Below are positions 28,475 through 36,512 of a stretch of 64,000 nt of DNA, piece after piece. Origin of the DNA: E44-bin88 sp034419075 (GTDB taxonomy: Bacteria; Chloroflexota; Dehalococcoidia; Dehalococcoidales; BS750m-G39); assembly GCA_034419075.1 (NCBI GenBank), contig DAOULR010000001.1, positions 1 to 64,000 of the forward strand, read 5' to 3'. The position numbers were made by a program, and so were the translations under genes. The notes beneath the pieces were generated by a model, which was given only the letters and a program-made list of their open reading frames with translations, did no database searches and was not told where the DNA came from. The first letter of the stretch is position 1, and each line of letters begins with the position of its first letter.

Positions 28475-30500
28475 CATTCTGGCTGCCATCTGCCTGGCCA
28501 ACTTCCTCTGGATAATGCGCCTGAACAGCCTCTATTGCCTGCCACCCGGATCCGATTCCTTTCACTGGTTGATGCACGCCAACGCCCTGGTTTCCGGCAT
28601 GGGCTTCCCCATGTGGGACGAGGGGCTGTGGCAGTACCCGCCGCTGTCGCTGGTGTTCCTGGGGCTGTTCGCTAAGGTTTTCGGCGGTCTGTTCGGGCTA
28701 AAGATATTCGGGGCACTGGTGCTGGCCGTTCTGCCCTTCTCCTTCTTTGTCTTGGTGAGGAAGATGTTCGGCTCTTCGGTCGGCTTGGCGGCGGCGGCGT
28801 TTATGGCCATCACCCCCATCTTTTACGAGATGTGGGGCTACGGTATGTACCCCAATCTTTTCGGTTTCTCCATTCTATTTCTTACCCTCTTTACCATTAT
28901 CAAGTTTATGGAGGAGAAAAACCGAAAGTGGGGCATTATCGCCATAGCCATGAGCGTCATCCTCATGTTTTCCCATCACCTGACCAGCATTGTTTTTCTG
29001 GTATCTGTAATCTTATGGACAGTGCTTTGCCTAGCGACAAGGCAACGCGTCCGGGAGCTGGCGTTGGTCAGCGTGGCCGCTTTTATAACCTTCGGTCTGT
29101 ACCGCACCATTGTCACGCCGCAGTTCACCATATTTAATCCCAGCGCGCTCTTCGTACTTACTGTGGACTACGATAGATTCCTCTGGGTCTTTAAACACCT
29201 GTCCATTTTCATCGTAATCGGCCTGTGTATCGTTTACAGCTGCTATCGTATCTACAAGAGCAAGCCCGCTTACTCGCTTATGCTTATTTCGCTGGTGGCA
29301 TCCTCATTTGCTATAGCCTACGGTCTGCCCTTATTCAGAATCGTCCTCGACCAGGCCAGGTTCTTAATCTTCAGCCTGCCCGCCTTTATTATCGGGGTGG
29401 CCTACCTCATCTATGAGATTAAGCCCTCGGCCCGAATCAAATCCCTGACTATAATTATCGTGGTGGTGGCGCTCTTGAGCGTCAGCGGCTATATCGGGGT
29501 GAGGACCAGCTGGGAAATAAATCGCTTCACCCGCTGCTCCAGCGCCGAGATTACCACGGCGCAGTGCGACGGCGACATCAAGGAAATGGTAGATTGGGTT
29601 AAGGCCAATACTGACGGAAACGATGTCTTTGTCGCCGAGCAGTATCTGTCCAAACCTATTATCGGGCTGGGGGAAAGGCGCGCCCTGGAGGCGATTAACC
29701 CTGCCTACCTTTTCATGGAAGGCGAAATCGAACGCTCAATAATTGCCGACAGCCTGCTCAACGCCAACTATGAGATTAACCACCCCTCCTTTAGAATTAG
29801 GGACCAGTACCCGTTGCAGAACCATAACCCTATTGTCGGGCTCTGGGAGCGCGGTTATTACCACGATATCATCTATTTCTCAGACGAGTTACTTCAGGTG
29901 GAATTGATAGAGGACGGCTATACCTTCATTGAGTCACCCCGCGCCCAGTTATCGGAATTGGAGTCGCCGCTATCCGTCAGCTATTTTAATCCTCGCGTGA
30001 CCATCAGCCGGACGGTCGAGATTGAGGAGGGGGGCGTGCGCGTCATCTTCTCCGCCGAGCCGCGGGGCCAGGATGTAACGCTGGTCAGTATGACGGTATA
30101 CGGCTGGCGGCCCTGGCATAATTATAACCTGAGGGAAATCATCTTCAGCGAACCAGAGCTTATTTTGGTCGACGATGATGTCAACGCCCGCATCACCCCC
30201 CAGGGTTATACCCAGTTGGACTACTATCTGGCTGACCCGATTTATGAACAGGCGGGCTTCAGGGCCACCTTCGAGCCCGAAAATAACCATATCATAGCCG
30301 ATTTCTTTATTCCCTACCGATATCACGCCGAGGGGGAGCCCCAGATATTTGAAGCAGAGAGGTTGATTGAGGAATATGGCGTCGCTTATTTCGCCGTGCT
30401 CAACGGGGACGAAAGGCAGACTTGGTTTTTGGAGAATAATCAGTATACTATAGTATATAGTAATTCGTCGATAACTATTTACGGCGCCAGACGAGGATAG
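28452..30500 (+). CDS. polytopic membrane protein, probable GT-C type glycosyltransferase
   Basis: If started at the first ATG (28515) the protein has 661 residues, but the upstream in-frame codons encode a clean helix (YSILAAICLANFLWIM). No ATG, GTG or TTG precedes it; CTG 28452 has AGGAG 8 bases upstream and is proposed as the start (682 residues). About 11 membrane segments fill the first half, with GSDSFHW in the first loop, placed like the acidic motif of STT3/PMT-type GT-C enzymes; the C-terminal 300 residues are soluble and extracytoplasmic. Family assignment is tentative. Probably uses lipid-linked sugars alongside the GT4 gene. Confidence 0.6.
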   Translation: MKKPLVYSILAAICLANFLWIMRLNSLYCLPPGSDSFHWLMHANALVSGMGFPMWDEGLWQYPPLSLVFLGLFAKVFGGLFGLKIFGALVLAVLPFSFFVLVRKMFGSSVGLAAAAFMAITPIFYEMWGYGMYPNLFGFSILFLTLFTIIKFMEEKNRKWGIIAIAMSVILMFSHHLTSIVFLVSVILWTVLCLATRQRVRELALVSVAAFITFGLYRTIVTPQFTIFNPSALFVLTVDYDRFLWVFKHLSIFIVIGLCIVYSCYRIYKSKPAYSLMLISLVASSFAIAYGLPLFRIVLDQARFLIFSLPAFIIGVAYLIYEIKPSARIKSLTIIIVVVALLSVSGYIGVRTSWEINRFTRCSSAEITTAQCDGDIKEMVDWVKANTDGNDVFVAEQYLSKPIIGLGERRALEAINPAYLFMEGEIERSIIADSLLNANYEINHPSFRIRDQYPLQNHNPIVGLWERGYYHDIIYFSDELLQVELIEDGYTFIESPRAQLSELESPLSVSYFNPRVTISRTVEIEEGGVRVIFSAEPRGQDVTLVSMTVYGWRPWHNYNLREIIFSEPELILVDDDVNARITPQGYTQLDYYLADPIYEQAGFRATFEPENNHIIADFFIPYRYHAEGEPQIFEAERLIEEYGVAYFAVLNGDERQTWFLENNQYTIVYSNSSITIYGARRG

Positions 30501-30512
30501 CAAGGAGGTGGC

Positions 30513-30668
30513 ATGTCACTACAGATACAGCCATACTACGAGATACTCCCCCCTTTCTGGACGGCTAAGACGATAGGCTTTATCGCCCTGGGTGCTGCGG
30601 CTGTCTGTGCCATAGGTTACTTGATTTACCTCTACCATGATAGAATCGCCGACTTTTTCCGGCGCTGA
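30513..30668 (+). CDS. small single-pass membrane protein (51 aa)
   Basis: Begins MSLQIQPYYEILPPFW at ATG 30513 after AAGGAGGTGGC, one of the strongest ribosome-binding sites in the region. One hydrophobic helix (about residues 20-41, IGFIALGAAAVCAIGYLIYLY), then a short charged tail ending FFRR. Lies 12 bases after the GT-C gene and 27 before the SMR-like gene, so probably one operon. No family recognised; it could be an accessory subunit of the membrane glycosyltransferase. Confidence 0.65.
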   Translation: MSLQIQPYYEILPPFWTAKTIGFIALGAAAVCAIGYLIYLYHDRIADFFRR

Positions 30669-30695
30669 TAAGAAAGTTCTGTCTGGGGGAGCGAA

Positions 30696-31049
30696 ATGTT
30701 TGCCGTTTTGATTAACGTCTCCTTTGCCGTGCTGGCGGCGGTGGGTACAGTGAGCCTGGGGCTGGCTTTCCGACAGCGTGGGGCCCTGGAGCTGTCGGTG
30801 CCCTATCTCTGGTCGCTGGTGACCAATAAATGGTTCATATTGGCCCTGGTGCTGGGCTTTAGCTCGCTGTTTTTCCGCTACGCACTTTTGAAATTCCAGG
30901 GGCTGGCCCAGTCCTCCTACTATCTGCAAACATCCCTGATTGCCGTCTATATCCTATCCTTTTTCGTTTTGGGGGAGCAGTTTACGATTAAAATGGGTAT
31001 CGGCGCTATCCTTATACTAGGTGGAGTTACCCTTATCGGTATAGGCTGA
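30696..31049 (+). CDS. small four-helix transporter, SMR/ArnE-like (EamA superfamily)
   Basis: 117 residues with four membrane helices, the size and spacing of SMR and ArnE/ArnF proteins, and a terminal helix GIGAILILGGVTLIGIG typical of them. The ArnEF relatives flip undecaprenyl-phosphate sugars; next to two glycosyltransferases, lipid-linked sugar flipping is more plausible than drug export, though that is inference. Its stop overlaps the methyltransferase start. Confidence 0.7.
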   Translation: MFAVLINVSFAVLAAVGTVSLGLAFRQRGALELSVPYLWSLVTNKWFILALVLGFSSLFFRYALLKFQGLAQSSYYLQTSLIAVYILSFFVLGEQFTIKMGIGAILILGGVTLIGIG

Positions 31050-31642
31050 TGACGGAGTGGGACGCTTTCTGGGAGAAGAGAACCAAGCGGGAAAAGACGT
31101 TAAACCGTCTGGGAGTTATTTTTAACCGCGCTTTTGCCCGACACATCGCCCGCTACATGAAGGCAAATTGCTCTGGTGGGCCGATCCTGGAGATAGGAGT
31201 GGGGCGGGGGGTCTGTTCCAAGACGCTCAGCCAAATGGGCTATGACTGCACCGGCGTCGATAATTCGGAGTTTGCCTTAAAACTAGCTAAGAAGGAAAAC
31301 CTCAACGCCATTTTTGCCGATGCTCGCCAGCTTCCTTTCGGCTCGAAAACGTTTGAGGTGGCTTTCAGCCAGGGATTGCTGGAACACCTTTCTCCCAATG
31401 ACAGGCTTGTCGTCTTGAGCGAGATGCGCCGCGTGGCCCATGTCGTCATCAATTCGGTGCCGATGAAATACGGGGTGATGGATATTGGGGAGAGGGCTTT
31501 CCGCTGTTTCGGCCGGAAGTGGCCTTATCCAGATGAGAAGAAGTATAAAAAATCCGAGTTTGTCGAATTGATGACAACCTGTTTTAAAACGGTGAGAGTT
31601 GAGCAGTTCTGGTGCGTGGACTGGATAGCCTATTGTAAGTGA
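31049..31642 (+). CDS. class I SAM-dependent methyltransferase
   Basis: 197 residues. Motif I ILEIGVGRG at about residue 50, acidic motif II CTGVDNSE, motif III FADARQLPF and the post-motif FSQGLLEHL place it in the Methyltransf_11/25 group. Translationally coupled to the upstream SMR-like gene. Acceptor unknown; a glycan or lipid-linked sugar fits the context. Confidence 0.85.
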   Translation: MTEWDAFWEKRTKREKTLNRLGVIFNRAFARHIARYMKANCSGGPILEIGVGRGVCSKTLSQMGYDCTGVDNSEFALKLAKKENLNAIFADARQLPFGSKTFEVAFSQGLLEHLSPNDRLVVLSEMRRVAHVVINSVPMKYGVMDIGERAFRCFGRKWPYPDEKKYKKSEFVELMTTCFKTVRVEQFWCVDWIAYCK

Positions 31643-31728
31643 TTTTATATTTGATTTAGCCGTTATATGAGGAAGGGCAGTCTTTTCCCTTGAATAAAAA
31701 AGTCCGTTTTGTTCAATTTCGCAATAGC

Positions 31729-31757
31729 TTGATTTAAACTACTACCATAGCTACAAT
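31729..31757 (+). promoter_or_regulatory. promoter of the truncated gene at 31798
   Basis: TTGATT at 31729-31734, 17-base spacer, TACAAT at 31752-31757. It is followed by AAGGAGG and an ATG, so expression signals of the broken gene are intact. 31643-31728 holds no gene. Confidence 0.6.
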
Positions 31758-31797
31758 CCCATAAGGTAAATAAATACAGCTTAAGGAGGTAAAAAGG

Positions 31798-31894
31798 ATG
31801 AAACAAAGAGCACCTGCTTTACCAGATTCCCCAACCTTCCAACAGCTTTGGGATGCTCTTGGCTCAAAGCTAATTGAAGCCGCACAGGAGCGAT
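31798..31894 (+). pseudogene. 5' fragment of an unidentified gene cut by the tRNA-Val repeat
   Basis: ATG 31798 with strong AAGGAGG and an upstream promoter. About 32 residues look protein-like (MKQRAPALPDSPTFQQ, then an amphipathic LWDALGSKLIEAAQERL). At 31895 the frame enters the tRNA-Val repeat and becomes meaningless Pro/Ser-rich sequence up to a stop at 32146. Interpreted as the N-terminus of a gene interrupted by the recombination that made the right end of the island. Family not recognised; an integrase or a host gene are both possible. Confidence 0.6.
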
Positions 31895-32015
31895 TGCTTT
31901 ACACGCAGGGGGTCAGAGGTTCAAGTCCTCTACCGCCCACATCCATCCCCTCCAGGACTTGCACATCTACCCCTTTTCTCCTCGCACCTCCCGATGGTCA
32001 AGTCCCCTACCGCCT
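31895..32015 (+). repeat. direct repeat copy 2 (putative attR): tRNA-Val 3' fragment
   Basis: 121 bp matching 23448-23568 with five substitutions. It contains the anticodon-loop-to-3'-end half of tRNA-Val in the same orientation but no 5' half, the usual geometry of an island end opposite an intact tRNA. Its internal second core is at 31993-32015. Confidence 0.85.
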
Positions 32016-32035
32016 TTACTCACCACTCCACCAGG

Positions 32036-32056
32036 GATGCAAGTCCTCTACCGCCT
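32036..32056 (+). repeat. third att-like core
   Basis: GATGCAAGTCCTCTACCGCC, the T-loop-to-acceptor end of tRNA-Val again, 20 bases after the attR repeat. 32057-32098 holds nothing recognisable. Confidence 0.6.
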
Positions 32057-32098
32057 CTCATCACTTGGGCCACCATCAGAAACGCAGTGTAGCCTGCC

Positions 32099-32524
32099 TT
32101 AAGAGATACCCAATGCTTGGGAAGCTTTTTCGATATCGGGTGGCTTAACCCAGAGGATGGCTCCATAACGCCAGTCGCCGGTGTCAATGGCTTGCATGGC
32201 TGTGATGTTGACCCCGGCTTGTTCTAGCTTGCCAAGTATGTCGGCGACAGCACCTACGTGTTCCCACTCCCAAACCAGGAAAGCAACCTTTGGTCCCACC
32301 AGCTTGACCCCTGCTTTTTGTGCCGCCGCAACGAGGGCATCTCCGCTGGATGGCACGAGGTCGAGCTGACTACGCTGCTCGCTCAATGGGAAACCATTGA
32401 AAGCGATCAGATTGACACCTTGTCCCTTGAGTACCTTGAAAACCTTAGCCGCCGCTCCAGCCTTATTGGGAACCACAGTGTAGTAGTAATTAATACGCTC
32501 AATACGCTGCTCAACACTGCTCAT
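32099..32524 (-). CDS. ACT-domain protein, two tandem ACT units
   Basis: 141 residues. ATG 32524 (MSSVEQRIERI) follows AGGAGG with correct spacing; GTG 32533 directly abuts that site and is unlikely. Two ACT-like segments (about 12-70 and 80-138), the first with VVPNKAGAAAKVFKVL and the second with EHVGAVADILGKLEQAGVNI, typical of small-molecule regulatory domains. Stand-alone ACT proteins may bind amino acids; ligand unknown. First gene outside the island. Confidence 0.82.
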   Translation of the reverse strand: MSSVEQRIERINYYYTVVPNKAGAAAKVFKVLKGQGVNLIAFNGFPLSEQRSQLDLVPSSGDALVAAAQKAGVKLVGPKVAFLVWEWEHVGAVADILGKLEQAGVNITAMQAIDTGDWRYGAILWVKPPDIEKASQALGIS

Positions 32525-32569
32525 GGCAGGCACCTCCTGTGAGGAAATCGGCTTGATTTATCTTAGCTT

Positions 32570-32598
32570 ATCATAGGCGGGTCGGGTTGTGTAGTCAA
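32570..32598 (-). promoter_or_regulatory. promoter of the ACT-domain gene
   Basis: Minus strand TTGACT at 32593-32598, 17-base spacer, TATGAT at 32570-32575. Confidence 0.7.
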
Positions 32599-32686
32599 GC
32601 AAAAGCGTTCTACATTTCTCCATCACTCAGAATGTTACTCATGAAAAATGCGGCATGGATGTGGCTTAATCCCGTTTCTCCTCGTA

Positions 32687-32695
32687 TGCTATAAT
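32687..32695 (+). promoter_or_regulatory. extended -10 promoter before the first OYE-type gene
   Basis: TGCTATAAT: TATAAT at 32690-32695 with the TGn extension, and no good -35 box. About 95 bases before the gene at 32791, which has GGAAGGA as ribosome-binding site. The other sequence in 32599-32790 shows no gene. Confidence 0.5.
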
Positions 32696-32790
32696 GGCTT
32701 TATCTCCAATTATGGTCGGAAATCATGGAAGAAAGCTTTTTATAACCAAATCATGGAAAGTTATTAAAGGAAGGATAAAATAATAAAGAG

Positions 32791-34890
32791 ATGAAAAGAT
32801 TTGAAAAACTGCTCTCACCATACTACATAGGTAAGGTAAAGACCAGAAACCGGCTAATCAAATCAGGCGCGTCGACACTGTACTGGCACGACGATGAGCT
32901 CCATATGAACAAGACAATGCTAGCCTACTACGAGGCCATAGCCAGGGGCGGTGTCGGTCTATTGATAGTAGAATCCCCAACTATTGATTATCCTTCGAGT
33001 TCCCGCTGGAGCCAGATATACCGCTTTGACGATGATAAATACATTGAGGGCATGAGCGAGCTGGTACAGGTAATCCACAAGCACGGCTGCCCGACCTTCA
33101 TGCAGATGGTCCACCTCGGCCCCTGGCAGAACCCGCTGTTCTCTAACCAACCACCTATTTCCAACCTACCGCCAGTAGGAGCCTCGCCGGTCAAACTGGA
33201 TTCACCGGGCGATTTTCAGCGTGACTTGATTAGAGAACTCACCATCCCCGAGATTAAGAAAATCGTGGATAAGTTTGCCTCTGCCGCAGTGCGGGCGCAA
33301 AAGGCTGGCTTTGATGGGATAGATATAAACGCCGGCAGCACCCATTTGATGCATAACTTCCTGTCTCCGTTCTGGAACCGAAGAAAGGATGCTTATGGTG
33401 GCAGCCGGGAAAACAGAGCCCGATTCTTAGCCGAAATCATCAAGGAAATCAAAAGTCGTTGTGGACAGGACTTCCCGGTCGCGGTCTGTATGAACGGCAT
33501 CGAAATCGGCCGGACCGTCGGTGTCGATGACAACCAGTGTATGACAGTTGAAGATAGCCAGGGGCTAGCCAGGATAATAGAGGCGGCTGGCGCCGACGCC
33601 ATTCAGGTAAGAAATCAGTGGTTGGGCTACCACGTCGGCGGCTTTCTCCCTGACTACCTTTTCTACCCGGAGCCTCCCATCCCCCTGAAAGACTTTCCCA
33701 AAGAGTACAACGCCAGCCATCGTGGGGATGGAGCTAATATATACCTGGCCGAAGGCATGAAAAAGATACTATCCATTCCCATCATCGTGGTCGGCAGACT
33801 TGACGCTGAACTTGGGGAGAAAGTCCTGCGTAAAGGCCAGGCCGACTTTATCGCCACAACCCGGAACATCTTCGCCGACACCGAGTTTCCCAACAAGATT
33901 GCCGCGGGAAGATTGGAGGATATTGCCCCCTGCACGCAATGCGGCACCTGTTTGGACCAGACTATCCAGATGAAACGGCGCTGCCGGATTAATGCGGCTA
34001 TAGCCACTGAGAAGTATACCGTCGACCCAGTAAAGAAGCGAAAACAGGTAGTCGTGGTTGGCGGTGGGCCAGCCGGTATGGAGGCGGCCAGGGTGGCGGT
34101 GCTGAGGGGACACGAAGTAACCCTTTACGAGAAATCGTCTAAGCTGGGCGGACTTCTCGACCTAGCGGCGCTGATAAAAGGAGTCGAGCTTGAAGACCTG
34201 CCCGGCATGGTCCGCTACCTTAGAACTCAGCTTAATAAACTTGGAGTAAAGATAAGGCTCGGCAAAGAGGTTGATAGCTCGATAATCGAGGAGACCAAGC
34301 CAGATGTGGTCATCGTAGCCAGTGGCGGCACGCTTACCGTACCGGAGATAACCGGCATAAACAACAAGAATGTGGTCACGACTCCCGCTCTGCACCGTCG
34401 GGTGAAGCCATTCTTGAGACTTTTCGGGCCGAGACTGCTGGGCTGGCTGACCAAATTCTGGTTGCCCATCGGCCAGAGGGTCGTCGTCATCGGCAGTGGC
34501 ATACACGGTTTTGAAACTGCCGAGTTCCTGGTCAAGCGCGGCCGGAAGGTCACCATCGTGGACACCGCTGAGGAGCCGGGCGAAGGGATGATAGACTTCC
34601 GTCTGGGGTTATCTCTGGACTGGTTCGATAAAAAAGGGGTGACCCTGATTAACGGCGTTAAGTCTATGGAGATAACGGCTAAAGGGCTGAGCTTCGTTAG
34701 CCGGAAAGGGAAGAAAGAGACCCTGGAAGCCGATAGCGTTATCCCCACCGCGCCGCTGACGGCAAACACCAGCTTATTTAAGAGCCTTGAGGGGAAAGCC
34801 CCTGAGGTTTATGCCATTGGCGACTGTGGCCAGCCCCGCATGATAGTAGACGCCATTGCCGATGGCTGGCAAATCGGTAATAAGATATAA
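32791..34890 (+). CDS. OYE-family FMN/FAD/4Fe-4S oxidoreductase (2,4-dienoyl-CoA reductase/enoate reductase type)
   Basis: 699 residues. An FMN TIM barrel (1 to about 370), an Fe-S motif with Cys 381, 384, 387 and 398, then two Rossmann segments (GGGPAGM about 424; VVVIGSGIHG about 567). This layout is shared by 2,4-dienoyl-CoA reductase, enoate reductase and bile-acid BaiCD/BaiH enzymes, which reduce activated C=C bonds with NAD(P)H. The usual HxxH pair of the barrel is replaced by Asn180/Ser183 (INAGSTHLM). Cytoplasmic. Heads a run with SnoaL-like, ADH, flavoprotein and PhlG-like genes. A paralog is at 56927. Confidence 0.9.
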   Translation: MKRFEKLLSPYYIGKVKTRNRLIKSGASTLYWHDDELHMNKTMLAYYEAIARGGVGLLIVESPTIDYPSSSRWSQIYRFDDDKYIEGMSELVQVIHKHGCPTFMQMVHLGPWQNPLFSNQPPISNLPPVGASPVKLDSPGDFQRDLIRELTIPEIKKIVDKFASAAVRAQKAGFDGIDINAGSTHLMHNFLSPFWNRRKDAYGGSRENRARFLAEIIKEIKSRCGQDFPVAVCMNGIEIGRTVGVDDNQCMTVEDSQGLARIIEAAGADAIQVRNQWLGYHVGGFLPDYLFYPEPPIPLKDFPKEYNASHRGDGANIYLAEGMKKILSIPIIVVGRLDAELGEKVLRKGQADFIATTRNIFADTEFPNKIAAGRLEDIAPCTQCGTCLDQTIQMKRRCRINAAIATEKYTVDPVKKRKQVVVVGGGPAGMEAARVAVLRGHEVTLYEKSSKLGGLLDLAALIKGVELEDLPGMVRYLRTQLNKLGVKIRLGKEVDSSIIEETKPDVVIVASGGTLTVPEITGINNKNVVTTPALHRRVKPFLRLFGPRLLGWLTKFWLPIGQRVVVIGSGIHGFETAEFLVKRGRKVTIVDTAEEPGEGMIDFRLGLSLDWFDKKGVTLINGVKSMEITAKGLSFVSRKGKKETLEADSVIPTAPLTANTSLFKSLEGKAPEVYAIGDCGQPRMIVDAIADGWQIGNKI

Positions 34891-34929
34891 GAAGAGAGCT
34901 AGCAAAAATTTCACGGAAAGAGGTGCGTC

Positions 34930-35436
34930 ATGACCTTAGAGGAAATGGGAAAAAGGCTGAAGGCGGCCGAGGGTGCTCTAGAGGAGTTGGGCAAGAGGGT
35001 CAGGGTTACCGAGGATATTCAGGAGATTCACGAGCTACAAAGGCGCTATATTAATGCCCTGATATGCACCGAGTGGGACGATTGCGCCGACTGCTTTGCC
35101 GAAAACGCCAAGGTCGATGTCTACCTCCACGAACCAATCGAGGGCAACGCCGCCATTAGAAAGTGGTTCAAAGAGGAGCTTTCCAAGACACATGCCGGCA
35201 AGGAAGGTGACATTGTCGTTCACCCCGTTATCAAAGTCGACGGGGACAAGGCCACTGGTAAATGGCTGCTGTATATGATGTATTGCTACCCCCGCACCGG
35301 GCAATCGCTATTCTGGGTACAGGGATTCTATGATAATGAGTATGTAAGAGAGAACGGAAAATGGAAAATCAGCCTTATGTATTGGCGGGAGCGCATGGGG
35401 CTGCCCGGCAGCGGCCCGCCGGAGGGCCTTTGGTAA
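34930..35436 (+). CDS. SnoaL-like (NTF2 fold) protein
   Basis: 168 residues: a coiled N-terminal helix (1-30), then an NTF2-like cone with IHELQRRYINALICTEWDDCADCFAENAKVDV and a C-terminal strand set ending in WKISLMYW. The family includes ketosteroid isomerase, SnoaL cyclases and dehydratases. Function here unknown; isomerisation or dehydration of a cyclic ketone intermediate would fit. 39 bases after the OYE-type gene. Confidence 0.75.
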   Translation: MTLEEMGKRLKAAEGALEELGKRVRVTEDIQEIHELQRRYINALICTEWDDCADCFAENAKVDVYLHEPIEGNAAIRKWFKEELSKTHAGKEGDIVVHPVIKVDGDKATGKWLLYMMYCYPRTGQSLFWVQGFYDNEYVRENGKWKISLMYWRERMGLPGSGPPEGLW

Positions 35437-35455
35437 ATAAAACCGGGAGGGCACT

Positions 35456-36496
35456 ATGAAAGTTGCCGTGTATGAAGGAGAAAGGTCCCTAAAGTTGCAG
35501 GAGCGGCCAAAGCCAAAGGCCGCCCCCGGCGAGGTAATTGTCAAGATAAAGTACTGCGGCATCTGTGGCACCGATGTCCACGCTTATCTGCACGAAGGGC
35601 TGCTACCGCCAGGGCTGGTCCTGGGCCACGAGAACGTGGGTACTATCGCCGAAATGGGAGAGGGGGTCGAAGGCTGGAAGGTAGGTGAGCGCGTGGTAGC
35701 TGGCCCTCCCGGAATGTGCGGAGAATGCTACTACTGTAAGCATGGCTACCCCACCCTCTGTGAGACCGGCTTCAGCCGGACCAACGGACTCGCCCCGGGT
35801 CACGACGGCGGCATGGCGGAGTATATGAAGGTGCGCGAGCCGAAGACCATGCTGCACCGGATTCCCGATGAAGTCTCCTTTGAGGATGCCGTCCTGATGG
35901 ATACCATCGCCGTGGGCCTGCGCGGAGTCCTGCAGTCTAAGTTCCGCTTTGGGGATAACGTGGTGGTGGTCGGCGCTGGCTCTATCGGATTGGGGGTCAT
36001 ACAGTGGCTGAAATTGGGCGGGGCGAGGCATATTACCGTCCTCCAACCTTCCCCCCAGAAACGGGAGCTTGCCCTCAAGTTCGGTGCCGATGTGGCTTTG
36101 AACCCTCTGGAAGAAGGCGATGCCCTGGAGGGGAAGGTCAAAGCCTTCTACGGCGGCATCGGGGCCGATGTCGTCTTTGAGTGTGCCGGCACGCCCCAGG
36201 CAGTTAAGACAGCTCTAGAGGTCGTCAGGGGCGCTGGTCAGGTGCTGCTCCTCGGCGTAAGCGGCGAGGAGACGCCTTTAGTCGAGGCAATGCTGGTGCA
36301 GCGGGAAATAGAGCTTAAGGCCACTCTGGCCTATGGCGAGGATGAAATTCGCCTGTGCCTTGATTTTCTAGCGCGGCGTCGCTTCAATACCGAGGGCATG
36401 GTGTCGGACATTATCAGCCTTGATGACATCGTGGAGAAGGGGTTTGAAAGGCTGGCAACAACCAAGGGTCTGGTAAAGGTCCTGGTGGCTCCATAG
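35456..36496 (+). CDS. zinc-dependent alcohol dehydrogenase (MDR family)
   Basis: 346 residues. Catalytic zinc motif CGICGTDVHAY, GHENVGTI, structural-zinc loop with four Cys (GMCGECYYCKHGYPTLC), and NAD site VVVVGAGSIGLGV. Sorbitol/threonine dehydrogenase-like size. Likely interconverts a secondary alcohol and ketone in the pathway. Confidence 0.88.
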   Translation: MKVAVYEGERSLKLQERPKPKAAPGEVIVKIKYCGICGTDVHAYLHEGLLPPGLVLGHENVGTIAEMGEGVEGWKVGERVVAGPPGMCGECYYCKHGYPTLCETGFSRTNGLAPGHDGGMAEYMKVREPKTMLHRIPDEVSFEDAVLMDTIAVGLRGVLQSKFRFGDNVVVVGAGSIGLGVIQWLKLGGARHITVLQPSPQKRELALKFGADVALNPLEEGDALEGKVKAFYGGIGADVVFECAGTPQAVKTALEVVRGAGQVLLLGVSGEETPLVEAMLVQREIELKATLAYGEDEIRLCLDFLARRRFNTEGMVSDIISLDDIVEKGFERLATTKGLVKVLVAP

Positions 36497-36512
36497 CTTG
36501 GAGGCAACTAAT

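Noticed and set aside
31798..32148. 116-codon open frame through the tRNA-Val repeat
   Set aside because: Only the first 32 codons look like protein; the rest translates tRNA and flank repeat, so it is treated as a truncated gene.
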